Of a stretch of DNA of 64,000 bases, positions 1-14,517 are shown piece after piece. The notes beneath the pieces are model-generated. The model had not been told where the DNA came from and made no database searches. It saw nothing but the letters and a program-made list of their open reading frames with translations. This stretch comes from Lingula anatina (lineage: Eukaryota; Brachiopoda; Lingulata; Lingulida; Lingulidae), in assembly GCF_001039355.2 (NCBI RefSeq), contig NW_019774825.1, forward strand, positions 159,537 through 223,536. The letters are read 5' to 3'. The first letter of the stretch is position 1; every line of letters begins with the position of its first letter. Made by a program: the position numbers and the translations under genes.

Positions 1-226
1 NNNNNNNNNNNNNNNNNNNNNNNNNNNNNNNNNNNNNNNNNNNNNNNNNNNNNNNNNNNNNNNNNNNNNNNNNNNNNNNNNNNNNNNNNNNNNNNNNNNN
101 NNNNNNNNNNNNNNNNNNNNNNNNNNNNNNNNNNNNNNNNNNNNNNNNNNNNNNNNNNNNNNNNNNNNNNNNNNNNNNNNNNNNNNNNNNNNNNNNNNNN
201 NNNNNNNNNNNNNNNNNNNNNNNNNN
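1..226. other. Assembly gap (N run)
   Basis: Unresolved bases at the left edge, followed directly by a poly-A run. The 3' exons of the PTPRN-like gene must lie in or beyond this gap. Confidence 0.99.
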
Positions 227-2728
227 AAAAAAAAAAAAAAAAGGAAAAAAATATTGCCTTCTTTGTACCAAGACTAATTCTACCTCTAGTATTGCATACT
301 GTACTGGCTTGTAATATAAAGATATTTCACCACAAAATCTCTCTACAATAAAACCAAATAGCAACATGATCAGCTTTTAGACATTTCGATTTCTTAAAGG
401 ATTCTGGGTATAAAAACATCAAGCCAGCTGAAATGCCAACATTATATTTAATTTCCAACCCATATATTCAATTATGCCTTCTCGAACTGTAGCAAATTTA
501 CCTTTCCAAGTACAATTTTCATGTTGTATAAAATTCGTGCAAGTTATATATTCCTTTTTTTTTCAATTTGCAAGGAGGATATGTAAAACCATCTGGGGAA
601 AATGAATGTTGCAGTAAAAAAGGAAAAATTTGTGGTAATAACTAGACCTTTTGAATGGGCAAAAATGATCAAATTTTCAGATACATAATTTCATTCACAT
701 TAAAATTATATTTTTATATATCTCTTTATAGAATAGAACTATAGAGTAGCCTGCTTTTTCATTTTGTTGCTACCACTCAATAGGAATGTTCTAATTTTCA
801 GAAATTATGACTTAAAAAGTACAGTGTCTTTAAAATTCTCAGTCCCCCCCCCCCCTTGAAAAGATCATAATACATGTAATACATAGGAAATTGAGCTGAG
901 AGTAAGTGAAAGATCCACTTTAGGTAACAAGCACTTAGACTTCAGCATTTCACCAGTTTATTTAAGGAAGTATTTTGCAACTTTAAAAATTATGTTTATA
1001 TACCTCAAGTTACCTGAAAACAAAAATTAATATTCTATAAACATGGCCACAGAGTTGCAACAGAAAGGTTTATCAACATAGCAATTTGTACAGCATTATC
1101 CGTGATATGACATCTCCATGGTTACATATCTATTGTTTCATGATAAAATTTACCACGCAAAAAAGGACTGTCCCTGTTGAATAAAACTCATTAGTTCAAT
1201 CTTAGCCCACAGCTTAGGCCACCTTCAATTATTTCCAAATTGTTAGTCGCGACAAGTAAACTCAGCTACGTAGTAAATCGCAAATCCAGGCAGAGGTTGC
1301 TATGTGTAAGCAAACTTCATAAAGTTTGTACAAAAATATTTTGAATTCCGAATTCCCCTTGATCTACTGGTAAATACATGTGTAACTATAAAATGCTTCT
1401 GTCACTTTAAAAGAAAATAAGACAAATTACAAATAAATAATTATAAGAAGACACGAATGCCAAAATATTTTCCTTTCTTTTTTTCATGACAAATAACATA
1501 TTTTCCACATAAAGTCACATGTTTCTGATGTGCAATTATATCCCCTGGGGTGGCTCTTTCCCCAGATAAAGTCGAGCCATGGCTACAGTCTGGTGGATAG
1601 ATTGATAAATCTTTCGACTGTCTGCTGGAATCTCTTCCCAGGGGGTAACATGTCGCTGATGGGAAGTGAAATATCTGTCTAACAGCAACACTTTTATAAA
1701 TCACACTGTATCTTTCAGGGTCACTCAACACATCTTGTCTATTAAATCTACTGGATGGTGAGTTGAGGTACATGCAGTTCCAGTGTCCTCAGCTCAAAGA
1801 CAAGTCATTTCAGTATTAGAAGAGGGAAAATTCTATCATCAGCCAAGAAAATAGAATACATATACATTTACATCTAGGCAGGTGCTTTCTAGCTAGGTGT
1901 TTCTGCTCATTGCCTTCCAGTTAAGATCTTTATGTTTGACCAAACATCTTTTGTCATGAAAAATGACCTTTAATGGACAAATGGATTCACCTATTAAGCC
2001 CATAGTCACCAACTAAAAGTGAACTAAAAGTCAAGCTCTAGGGAAGGACCTTCAATTACCATTGTATCTTAATTTGCTTTCACACAGGTCAACTAGCAGC
2101 AGCTTCTGAGATCAGTTTCATAAAGGAACATTAAAAAAAATTGTTGGTCGTTAAATTTTTAGAACTTTGGTTGAGGATATATGTGCAGCAGTTCTCTGCA
2201 TAAGAGTTACCACTGGTTGATGACAATTTAACAGCCAGTTATTATTATTATTTTTATTTATTTATTTATTTGAGGTCAGGTCCAATATTTAATTTTAGAT
2301 TTAGCTTGCCTTCAAAAAGACTAAAAATCTGGTCAAAAAGTTTTGAAACCAATTCCCCTGGTGTTGTTGACACAGCCACGTTTCTACATCAGACCAATAA
2401 GAACATGCAATCACAGAATGTGCTCATGCATTTGTATAAACCACCCCTCCCTTTCATATAGTGATTGTCCAAAAAGGAAATGGAAAGAATAGATGAGAGG
2501 AAGTTTCCACTGCACCTTGATGGATGCACTTATAATTTACCAGCTGTCATGCACATCTATATTACATGGAGATCAAAAGTATAGCATTTCTTGCCCATTT
2601 TGTATCCTGTTACAAAAGTCAGCTAGGCCTTACAGAGACAAATGGCCCATTTCTAGACTATGAGAGTCAAAACAGATCATCAGTCTGAAGTATGTCCATG
2701 TGCGTGTGTGCACATATGCATGCCCTTA

Positions 2729-2837
2729 CGAAAAAGTCCTATAGGATCCTATAAGATCCTATAGGATTCTATAGGAAATTGGCCCAATTTCCTATAGGTT
2801 CCTATAGGATCTTATAGGATCCTATAAGACTTTTTCG
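2729..2837. repeat. Foldback MITE with TTA target duplication
   Basis: A 109-bp near-perfect palindrome. It starts CGAAAAAGTC and ends GACTTTTTCG; both arms are built from repeats of CCTATAGGATC meeting at a centre near AATTGGCCCAATT. It is flanked on both sides by TTA (2726-2728 and 2838-2840), the type of 3-bp duplication made by PIF/Harbinger transposases. The superfamily is inferred from the TSD only. Confidence 0.75.
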
Positions 2838-2840
2838 TTA

Positions 2841-2862
2841 GTGTGTGTGTGTGTGTGTGTGT
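2841..2862. repeat. (GT)n microsatellite
   Basis: Uninterrupted GT dinucleotides abutting the foldback element; a shorter GT-rich tract lies on its other side near 2701. Confidence 0.9.
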
Positions 2863-3442
2863 GCATGTGCGCATATACTGCAAAGTCTGTCTGGTGATGG
2901 CCCAGCTTTGGCCCCATTATTCAAACCCATTAGCTTTCAGATATTACATCAAAGTTTTTCAATTATCTATCCATAATTCATATTTCAAGTGCCGCATTAG
3001 CAGTGATGCTGCAGTTAAATTTAATAGTGACTTCTCACAGCTGAAGACTATAAGTAACCTTGGTAAAATCTCTTGGGGCTCGGGAAGACCCAAAAATATT
3101 TCATACTACAGTATTAGTCAGCTTGGCAGACCTCCATTTATAATCCAACCATGCCAGACAGTAAATGTGACTTTTGGCACTTAAAAGGTATTGGGGATCA
3201 GATATGATAAAGATATCCGTATCAAAATAATAAACACAAATTACATCATTTGAAAAAAAGAAGTAATACTTCTATTTAGATACTGTGCACATGTAATGCA
3301 GCTATTGTGTTGCTAGATCTAATCGCTACTTTTTGTAATCAACACCCTTATAATCAAGGCATATTCCTTTAATTAATCATAATTATACAAAAAGAAGAAT
3401 TTTATAAAATAATTAAGGTACAGATACATGTATGTCCTTTAC

Positions 3443-3545
3443 CTTTTCTCGAAGGTAATGTTCACATAATTCTTCTTGACAGTGTCTTGACTTGAGGCAG
3501 CCAATTCAGTCTCAGAATTGGAGGCGGCACTGTTGATCGTCTTGG
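3443..3545 (-). CDS. PTPRN: PTPRN-like exon 8
   Basis: A 103-nt exon with acceptor ...TCTGCCAG and donor AAAAG|GTAAAGG. It enters in phase 1 (completing an Ala codon) and leaves in phase 2. It encodes a Ser/Ala/Thr-rich stretch and then KKNYVNITFEKR, whose alternating hydrophobics could start the first strand of the membrane-proximal domain. That last point is an inference. The next exon was not found to the left. Confidence 0.65.
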
Positions 3546-6500
3546 CTGGCAGATCGAAAATATATAACCAAAAGACATATATTACCAAAAGACATATATT
3601 ACATTTTAATAACAAATCACCACTAATGGTAACTAACATTAATAACTTTAAGTAAATAGAACATGAAAAGAATAAACAAATATCTAAGTGTAACTCTTTG
3701 TTGCTTTACATAAAAATTTGTTACATTTATACAGAGAGTCTCAAATGAATATGCCCAGCGGCAAATTTTTTCCAGGAAACAAATGAAATATTTTCGAAAA
3801 AACAACACAGTTCTTGGAGGAGTATTCTTTTGATCTTCTTGTAACCATCCCATTTTATAAAAGGCACTTTGGAGATGATCAATTTGGTCAATTTTTCTAA
3901 AATCTCATAACTGTTCTAATAATAAGTCTTCCCCTAGTTTCCAAACACACCAGGATTCCTCGCAGATTCTTTTAAGCCAAAAGGCCAGGCAATTATTTCA
4001 TGTTAGGTATGCTTAAAAAGTTCTTTGCTTTTTCTCATCCCCGGGGTTTCTAAATCAACAAAATTGCTTTCATGTCTTGATTTTCAATTTATTTTCAATC
4101 TAGAAAGTGAGTAATCATGTCTCTTTTTTGTCTTTCCATTCCATCACATGGTAATGAGATTGAAGCGGGAATTGACAGACAGTGGAGTTGACCTTGCCAC
4201 CATTCCCGTCTTTTGTTCCTTTTCAATTTCTTGATTATTTTCGCCTTTTCCTTCTGTCTTTTGCTCTCTGTCTTTTTCTCTTGATTCTGGTCTTCCTGCA
4301 CTGGCTCAACAGACTGTGCCTTCAATTGTCTTCATATCTTCTTCCAACTTATTTTAATCTGGCTACAATGTATGTGTCAGTCTTCCCTATGTTTCTGTCT
4401 GTCTGTCTACTGGTTGTTTATTTTTTATGTGTCAATCTTATTTATATATTTAATAGTACTGCTGTGTTTTTTTTAATCTTTCTACCTTTTAACGACTTGA
4501 TCTTCTCAATGGGGGGAGACTGTGAATATTTTGTGAATTGAAAAGATCGAGTAATTGCCATACATCATAAAAACAGATGAATGCACCAATGACCGTAAAT
4601 GTAAGACATAGGGGCAAATTACTGGTAGAAAATGCTCCATTAAAAAATTCTGACTGCATACCCGTGCTACCTTTTTCTCATGCTGGTAATTTTTAAAAAA
4701 TTTTTTTTGTCTGAAATTCAGTCCCTATTTGCATCCAAATACAATGTCAAATTCTATATATTGTTTACAATGAGGTTTAACCATTTTAATTATGGCACAC
4801 GGTTAGTCAAAATTATAAATGTGACTTTACAATGTATTTCATTGAAAAAATTTCCCCCTCCTCATTCACTGAGCCTTTAAAAACAAGATGGTCACAAATA
4901 TTAGATTCTGCACCTGCAACATTGGCGCCCCTTGCTTCATAGCCTGGATAGTTCTTCTTCACTCCTGACTTTATGGAGACCGAGAAGATGGCTTCTGGGT
5001 TGGTTCTTGCCTGTTTTGGTAATTGCTCTTTGGAAAAAACTGCTGCAGGTGCTTGTCCATCCGTCACTCCTGCAAGTAATAACATGAGGACTGTTCATCA
5101 AGTCAAGACAATTTCAGAAATAATATGAAAGTAAAGTTTTATTTCAAATTGAGATTTATTACCATCACCCTGTACTATGAAGTCAGATAATTAAGTCACC
5201 ATAACTAAGGCGGACAATGGAGTTTTAAGTTGCCTTCACAATGAAACTATCATACAAGGTAGATAGATCCAACTCTGCAGGGGTCCTCACTGATTGCAAT
5301 TAAATTAACTGAATGACATCCTATTCGAGCAGCTAGAGGGTCAATCAACTTAGGGAGAATTCCCTGGGAAATGGATCGATCCCACTAGATCGATCAAGGT
5401 ATGGGAATGGGGTGTAAGTCGAATCGGAGCTAAATGGTTTTCATAAAAGCAGCTCTGATCTGGAACAAAATTTATCTGCAACAAATGTCAGTAAACTGTT
5501 TTATTGATCTTTGAGTTAGTTGTTCTTGAAATTATTGGCTTTATTCACCCATGAGACAATTTGTCACAAAGACATTTGCCTGTAGGTATATGCACAAACA
5601 AAAGCTCTTTTGAATAATGGAAATAGCAATCACTGAATCTTATTTTAGACAGTGCATGATGAAAATAATCAAATCAAATCAGCTTTCTTATTTGTCTCAT
5701 AACAGAGCCCTGCATATAATGAGGTAAAATGAAATGCGTCAGAAAAAGCAGTGATCTAAATTTAAAAATGTGATGCAACAGTAGTGCTTAGCATTTCACC
5801 AGATTGCGTTAGTTGTCCTGCTATGAGCAGTGCACAATACTGTGGTGGCACAACCATTCTGATATATTACATACAAGCAATTTTTTATGCTAAATGTTCC
5901 TACCCCAAACAGGTTATTAAATGGCTTAAATTCCCAGTGAACTCCCAAGAAGCATGGTAAGAAAGTGTCATAAAACATACCAGGTGGAGCAGAAGTAATT
6001 TGTTTGGTCTCTTCTTCATTATTGTACAAGTCATAGCTGTTTTCACTCGTATCCTCTGCCTTTTCAGTAGCTGCCAAGATGGCTGTGACATACTTTGTCA
6101 AACGATCGATTTGTGCTTCAGAAAGGCTTGCAATATCTCGTCTCCCTGAAATAAACAGAATAACAAAGTTACCTGGTCTTTATTCATATATAAAAAGCTG
6201 TGTGATTTGATAACAAAAATCATTTCAAAAGGAAAAAATTATTGCTGGAGTCATCTGTCATGTGTGACAAAATATATGTTGCAGTTTGCCGAATAGCAAT
6301 ATTGGAGATGAAAATGAGGATAAATTAAAAAACTATATGACACATTCAGTTTCTTAATTCATGCAGGAAAGGACTTAATTTAAAGCAAATATGAAAACTT
6401 GTTCAAGTCACTATTTCAAATTGGCAAATATGTCAGTAAAGAAAAAAAAAAAAACACGGAGCCAGGGCCAAAGATTAAATGTTAACTTCAGTGCAATGCC

Positions 6501-9500
6501 ATAAATTTCAGCCACAATTTTCCCCAATAGAACCGTATGGAAGTCATTTTCCCTTCTAAAATGATGCAATATCCATTTCCGTCATCTGGGAATTTTCATG
6601 GGTTTCAGAATGGTGAACATGACCTTAGAGAATGGCTTTACTTTCCTGTAGGTTAGGAACCCAAAGGCATAATAACCTTATTGTATTAACATACCATATT
6701 TCATTAATTACTTTATCAAAGTGGTGATAGATTTCACATAATCTCCATGGAGTCCCAAGTTCATATTGACTACCCAAAATGTTACAAAAAGGTATAAAAT
6801 ATTCAACAGCAAAGGCAGTAATGTTCGGCAATGTGTTAACCAGCCATAACAATGAAATATGTGCAACTGCAGAGCCTGATGCATGTATCATGTCAGTATT
6901 AGTCCCCAGTACAATTCAATTATATCCACATGTTTTAACTCAACTTAATGTTCTATACAGTAGAACAAATTATTATTTTCAACAGCACCATATGCCCATT
7001 CCAGTCCTAATTTCCTTGAATAAAATGATGTCGAAATACTTGATTATTATCAGAGTCACTTATACCAATCCACCAATCAAGTTACGAATTTCAGCAAGAT
7101 GTTTGCCACAAACTGCAGAACTATTGGACACTTTATTCTCAAATGCATCACATTTTAATGTTTATTCAAAGACAGCTTTACTGAATGACCCAAATTTCCC
7201 CAAAGCATTTGTTGAAATCTGTGATAATATCATGTATAATAAAATATCCCAGTTTCTATACCAGCACAGGGAAATGAGATATATTAGTCATGATTTATAA
7301 AATAGCCAATAAGTTGTTTATATGTTGAGATAGGTTCAGCAATTTGACAAACAATTGATCAAAAATCTCCTTTTGTAACAAACAAATTATTTTATGATAC
7401 TCACATATACATACATATACATTTCAATGCCATTCAGACATCTTTAGTCTACAGTGATGCCACTAGGTGTCGCTTGTGTTGCCAAAGATAAAAAATGTCA
7501 ATGCAGACTGCAGTTGTCAGACTGACACTGACACATAACTCTGAGTATCATAAAAACACGTTTGTGACAAAAGAACAATTATTATCTAGTAGGTTTTGAC
7601 CTCATGATAATGTGATATACAAAATTTGCCAAATGTCACAAGGCAGATTACAATATACTGAGTACACACTATATCATCTTGAATGTCCCTTGAAAAAGAT
7701 GACTATACGGTAATGTGCCAAGCATTTCGACGGGCCCAGTCAATCCGACCACAAAAATTATTTTATAAAATTAATTTTTCTGGACTCAAACAATTAGTCC
7801 ATACGTCAAAATCATGGGACAGAATTTTTTTCTTGTTCCGATTGTTCGACCACATCGTCGACAAGACTCGGTAAATTTTCAAGCCAGTGAAATAGATGCT
7901 GCATGCCTCGGCCCTTTGTCAATTGTTGTCCTTTCAATAGCTCTCGTCAATGAGGAAGAAACAATTAATTGAAGATCTAATCTGGAAGCATGACGTACCT
8001 GTCTTTTCCTTTGTCCCCGATGACAATAATAGTGCTTATAGACATACAAATTTTGCTATTAAGCAGACTTGCCCTCGCTGACTGATTCATCACGCCCGTA
8101 ACTGGNGTCCGGCGGAGCCGGCGGAACGATCCGGACGGGACCGAAACCATGTGTACCGCCAGCGCTAACGCTGGTGGTACAATTAATTAATCTTGGTCGA
8201 ATTGTTTGGCATATTACCGTATTGTGTTTTTACCTGCAATATTAACCAGAGATAATTAAACAGGATTGCCATAAGTCTCTCAACCTTGCATAAGACTCCT
8301 AAACTACAGGGTGTCCCTGCGTCAGCAATTTCCTTTCAAAACTGCCCTGCTTGCATTCTGTGTACTAGCTAGTATGTGCAGGAGTGCTATTTCGTATAGT
8401 GCAATGGCGGATATTGGGAACCCAACAGGCACTTGCCTATACCCTATATGCTACCCAGAGTTTCTGAGATACCAATCTTTCCTCCTTCTACCCCCCCCCC
8501 AAAAAAAAAAAGACACAAGATCAAATCAAGCAATTCTTTTAATCTCTGTTCCCTATGTATTAGAGTGAAATCATTGTCTGCTGATTCCTTGTTTCAGCCA
8601 TGCGCCTTGATGCACCCCCTTATTAAACAAAATCTGAGAGCCACAAGTGACTTCTTCAGTCTTTGTAGTCCTGAGTAAGTCCCTATTCTATCTGCAGTAA
8701 CATCAAAGCCATTCTTTAGGAACATGGGATTTCCTGGTTAGATGGAATCACGAGAGCACCTAACTATGAATATTGTGATGATATTTCAGTACACTCAGTA
8801 ATGGAAAAATTAAGAAGCACTCCCATCAATCAAACCTAAGAGTTATCACAATGAGAAAAATATCCTTCATAACGCCAGTACCAATGGGAAAATAAAAAGT
8901 GCATGCGGAATGGATAAAGGCAGTATATTTGTAGCCACACATAGGCTTAAAACATTGGATGAGAAACAAAAAAAGTTAATTATTCTAAAAATATTAATTT
9001 AGCAGCTGCATACAGTGAATTTCTCCCCTGTCTTCATAATCACACCGAGTCGGATATTCAGCCTCTCTGTTGATATCAAAGATAATGAAGAAGGATTGCT
9101 CGTTAGATTCTAGAGATAAAAAGAGAAAAAAACCAGAACAGAATAATCAATTATTCAGCAAGTCATAGATATGGAGTCACATTATGTCCGAGATAGTACA
9201 CTGTCACCCAAGCGATATATGCCAGCACACATCCAGCAGGCCCGTAGCCAGCAATTTCAGAGGGGGGGTTTGTATTCTGAAAAAGTGGACCTTTTACCAT
9301 AAAATCCTCAAGTACATAGATCAAATTTTACCCAAAGTGGACCTTTTCCCAGCAAAAAGGTGGTTCTTTCGAACCGCCCAAACCCCCTGGCTACGTGCCT
9401 GTCCAGTGTCTGCGAGAGGTGTGTATTGTGAGGTGAAAACAAAACCTCTCCGGCAGAGGTAATAATGGTTCTTTCACTTCGTTGTTACATAAATCACGGC

Positions 9501-12500
9501 CTAGATGGAATGATGACCAAACTGCATGGCATTTTCCTGGCTTAAAACCTCAAGATCAGACTTAATTTGAATGCCTGTCACTGCTCACAATCAGATTTAA
9601 AAGGCACAGGTCTGTATAGCAAGCAAAGGGCTTCTTTTTCTGAAAAAGTGGGACTTTTTTTAACCCACTTAGCTGACTCAACTTCAGAAATAGCACAGAA
9701 CCTAGATTAAATTTGGATGCAGAGCAGGTTTTTTTCTGGACGAGAGGGTGCATTGTTTTTTTTTAGCCCCTCCCTCTCAAAAACCCTCCCTGGCCCGATG
9801 CACTTGAAATACTACGACACCGACTCCACTCCAAACCCAATGATCCTGAGACCACACATGGAATACAAAGGGTATGAAAATGAAAAGCACGCATCAAACA
9901 CTTATTCCATAAAACATCTCGAATTTGCCAATGCTGATGAGCATGCTCTCATACAGTAACTTAATAAGCTGGTAATCAAGATGCCATTCTGCATCTAAAA
10001 TTGCCTTCAATCCCGGGGAAAATGTAATAACAGAGCACATACCATCCAGGGCAGTATAATTTCTCTTTTCGCTGGAAGTCTAACGAGAATACTGATTCCC
10101 CATTACTTTTACATTAATGAAGCATATTGCATTATAGCATGGAGACTATACTGTGAGAACAGGGGGTCGTTTCATAAAGCATTCACTTGGCAACTTAAAT
10201 GTGAGAATGAGAGTAAACTTAGGCTGTATTCCCAGAGCTTTTAGATCGATCTATCCCCGCGGGGAGTCTCACTAGATTACTGTTAGATAATCCGGCTTAA
10301 ATGTCCGTCCCGCCTACTACAAGCTGTAAGGGGGTAATTAACTTTCGTGTCCGCTCGGCTGACAGCTATTTAGCATGAACCCCCAGGGAGTTAGGTCGAT
10401 CTAAAGTAGATCGATCTAATCTCTGGAAATGGGGTCTTAGAAACAGGGAGAGTGAGAAAATTAGATAAGGGAAACTGAGCCTCAAAGAAATTTATCAATA
10501 TATATTTTTGGCCTATGTCAGTTCCAGCAACAGTTCAAATAAATGTTCTTGTTGACTGCTAAATCAAAAGGCGGGCCTACAGGGCTTATAGTCTGAGGCC
10601 AGAGTTCTCAGTTTAAACTGGTCCAAATCCTTCGTAATTTATTCTAAGTGACCAATATTTTTTTATATAATACAATAGCTAGTAGAAACTAAACTGGAAT
10701 GGTACAAAAATGGTTACTGTGGTAACATGGATGAAGTCTTTGATAAAAGGCCACAAGTTCTTTAAGAAGTGAAGGAGCAATCAGAAATGAAAGAATTCTG
10801 TAAAAGATAAATGGGCATATAATCACTTGAGTGTTGATGAGGTTTCAAAAAACCAGATCAGTGTATAAGGAGCCATTCACAATGAGTTCAGTTGCACTAG
10901 CTAATGCACACTAACTTCACAGTGATTCTCACTGAATGTAATCTGATTAACAGACTAACATGCCTTCTCTTGTTTCCAACATATTCTGATGATCACCAGC
11001 TTTTTTGTAATCTACTCAACACTAGGAGGAGGCGTGTTGGTCTGCTAATCTGATGGCATTCAGCGAGAGTCCCCTATGAGTAAGTGCAGACTAGCCAGTA
11101 TGACTTCATTCATTCTGAACAGCCCCTAACTCATGCCATCTTAAAAATGAGTTATTCTAAAGGAAAACAAAAGGTATAAGCAGGCAAGCTACTTTTGGAA
11201 GATGACTCAATTACTAGAGGAACAATTATAGAATGACAAAATGTAATTCAATCCTGAATAACAGGTACATCCCTTGCATTTTTTCTAAGCACAAATACGC
11301 TATTTTTGTCACTTTGTCTAACCACACTGTTATGAAATGGTAAAATATATCAGGCCGTAATGCATGCATTCATAGAATTCTTTTTATGACATTTTGAAGC
11401 ATGCTGTTAGTCAATGAATTGCTAAATAAAGGCAAAATTTCACAGATCATTTCCTTTATTGTCTTATAATGCAAGCAATTCTTGCCAAATCTGACACCAT
11501 TATCTTTCTGGACCACAAAAAAAGCATCAATACTCAAGAAGGCTATACAAAATGACAATTTAACACACACTACAGTCACGCTCAGCAGCTAGGAAATGAA
11601 AACCTACAAAACAGAAAGAGGATATTCACAAAGGATCAAGATGAATGGGAGTCAGCCTCCCAATTGACACCATTATATTAATTGACTATCACAGAGGGGT
11701 ATGTGGCAGCAATCTTACGAAGGGCAAATATTCAACCTTCATGGAATACAAAAAGCAAATCGCCATGCACTTTTGCTGGTTAATCAATAAAACTGTGCAA
11801 GAAAAGCCACTGTAGCAGTCCTTGTGTAGAATATATAATATTATATAGAAGCATCTGCTCGGATATAAAAGATATAACTTCAAGCTACTTCACTAGCAAC
11901 AAGTATTTTATTATAGAGGGGTCCCTTTACTGAAAAAAGTGAACCCTAATTTGTACCCTCTTAATGACCCAATGTGAAAAACTGCACAGAGCCTACAAGC
12001 TTTGATTCAGTTTTGATTCAGAACAGACCATTTTGTTGTACCTGAAACCCCACCCCCTTCATATGGCTAAAGATTTGTATTTAAATCAACTGAAAGCTGA
12101 CTTTAACTAAATTCTAGATTTATTCCCAATAAGGATATCTACCGGTAAATAAGGTCTTCAACATAACAATGTATGACAGCAGAAGAGCTCGCGCAGTTTA
12201 TCGCTCACATGCCTGCTAGTCATCTGATGTAACAAGACGGGACAGTTATATCCATATAATGACAGGATTTTGCAGAATTATTGATCACCAAGGTGAAGAA
12301 GATAATTAGTATTGAGACTGCATGTGGATCAAGACGGCAATACTGGCGACTAAACTGCCATCTTTACACGAGGGAATTAATGGATTTGCATTGAATTGGT
12401 ATCTTTGTAGGCAATAATGGAAACTAGAATGTCATCATGCAGCCTTAACAGAGGTGAAAATGTCATGTTTTAGTTCAGAGGAGGCTAATTTAAAGAGATT

Positions 12501-14462
12501 ATTTAAGAACATGGCTGTTGTCATTCATTCCTAATCAAAATGACGTCTTTTGCCACAAAATTCCAATTGCTAAGATTGAAACATTTCTTTCTGGTTCATT
12601 CTTCTTAAAGAAGATTTCATCATGCACTAGTAAATATACAATCTTAATTATCTGACAACGCCCTCAATCAATGTCTAAATTTAGAGTTATTATCATCCAA
12701 TATCTTGGAGTTTGTCAAGTGATCTTCTGCAAAAAATGATACATGACATAAAAAATCCAATGAAACTTTCAAAGTGACTGAGTGATCATTTTGAAATATA
12801 TACAAGATTCATTGACGTAAGATTCAATTTGGTAAACTTTTAAAAGTTCTTTTCCTTTTCAGCATTTAAACTCGCCCTTCTTTTTCAAGTCCTACCTTGA
12901 AAGAGAAAGCAGGAAAAGCCAAGATCTAAATCAATAACCAATAAAGGCAGCATGACAGCAACTTCCTGTTGTTATTAAATCACTTGTTTTTAAGTCAGCT
13001 TCTATTATCTTGGCTTCTATTCAGCTTTTTTAATTACGTAGGAGGAATTCACCCACATCTTTCTTTCATATGGGCTGTTCTCAATCAAGTAAAGGTGGTG
13101 AGATTTTTACAAAAGGTGACTGAATTATCACTTATCATGTTAGAGAGCCCATAGAATGCATCAAAGCAGTAAAATGCGATCACCATGTTTAGCAGTCAAC
13201 TTCAGCAAAACTAGGCTGATCAGTCTTATAAATCAGGCCAGTAATNNNNNNNNNNNNNNNNNNNNNNNNNNNNNNNNNNNNNNNNNNNNNNNNNNNNNNN
13301 NNNNNNNNNNNNNNNNNNNNNNNNNNNNNNNNNNNNNNNNNNNNNNNNNNNNNNNNNNNNNNNNNNNNNNNNNNNNNNNNNNNNNNNNNNNNNNNNNNNN
13401 NNNNNNNNNNNNNNNNNNNNNNNNNNNNNNNNNNNNNNNNNNNNNNNNNNNNNNNNNNNNNNNNNNNNNNNNNNNNNNNNNNNNNNNNNNNNNNNNNNNN
13501 NNNNNNNNNNNNNNNNNNNNNNNNNNNNNNNNNNNNNNNNNNNNNNNNNNNNNNNNNNNNNNNNNNNNNNNNNNNNNNNNNNNNNNNNNNNNNNNNNNNN
13601 NNNNNNNNNNNNNNNNNNNNNNNNNNNNNNNNNNNNNNNNNNNNNNNNNNNNNNNNNNNNNNNNNNNNNNNNNNNNNNNNNNNNNNNNNNNNNNNNNGGG
13701 GGGGGTCGGGATTTTCTTTAGTTATTTTCCATCTTGCCCTTATATTTCGTGAAACAATCACTGAACCATTATAAAACTTCTGATCCATACATTCTCTGGC
13801 AAATATAAGTCACATACTGCAGAATATTCACTACTTTAAAACCGTGATCTACATACATGCCCCTACCTTCTAAAATATCATCCAACAGCTTTGCATCTTC
13901 TGGTGGAATACTATCGCCTGGATGTGCAACTGAAAAAACAATGACGGGTATATGTTTACAAATATCTAATTCACTTTGAATATGGTACATATTGCACCCT
14001 TTCGTATACATAAACATGAGAAAAATGGCTGCTTCCTGAGTTGTATTTCTCCTTTTTCAAAGTTAGAAAGTTTAAATCTTCATTTGTACTTGTAACTTAA
14101 ATATGTGGATTGTTATATAATATGTAAATTGTCAAGATTTATTTAATTAACATTTGAAACATCTGAAAGACACAAAATTCTTGCTAGACACACTCATGAC
14201 CTTATGAAGTGTGGATTCAATAACAACTCCACTTCCTGACAAATATCATATGTAATCTAATGAAAGTGTAACAATAGAGTTACACTGTTATGGGAAATGC
14301 AACCTTTTATAGAACACTGAAAAGCACATCAAAATAGGATGTGGTTGCCAAGGATTCTGCTCAACTTACTATAAGCTGAATATGAAAACTGACATTTAGT
14401 TTAATGAAAGAAGATTAAGATACAATTGGAAATTTCCTGGCTAGTGTGCCCCATGCCTGTGC

Positions 14463-14517
<55 letters not shown>

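Larger units (their letters stand above)
227..3442. other. Intron 8 of the PTPRN-like gene (partial), no gene seen
   Basis: AT-rich sequence downstream (minus strand) of the last recognised exon. I see a C run near 843, a (GT)n tract, and a foldback element at 2729-2837. I looked for the expected next exon (membrane-proximal domain and transmembrane helix) and did not find it, so the intron probably continues left of the window. Confidence 0.6.
6146..13245. other. Intron between exons 5 and 6: repeats, no supported gene
   Basis: About 7 kb of AT-rich intron. It holds a GC-rich palindrome near 8153, a CAGGCCCGTAGCC-type MITE, an AGATCGATC-rich inverted repeat at 10.2 kb, a longer inverted-repeat element at 10.9 kb, and weaker relics near 9.60-9.66 and 11.92-12.06 kb that resemble the same MITE. 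A plus-strand open frame at 6779-7300 (173 codons) matches nothing I recognise. A single N lies at 8106. Confidence 0.6.

Noticed and set aside
1441-1773. 110-codon minus-strand open frame downstream of PTPRN exon 8
   Set aside because: No resemblance to the expected membrane-proximal or transmembrane segment and no fitting splice sites in phase 2.
4095-4541. Overlapping open frames on both strands in a CT-rich stretch
   Set aside because: Lys/Glu-rich on one strand and Leu/Phe-rich on the other, as expected from biased composition.
9018-9109. Exon-like minus-strand segment (acceptor TTTTTATCTCTAG, encoding QSFFIIFDINREAEY)
   Set aside because: The only nearby donor would leave phase 2, which does not join to PTPRN exon 6; no similarity to the family.
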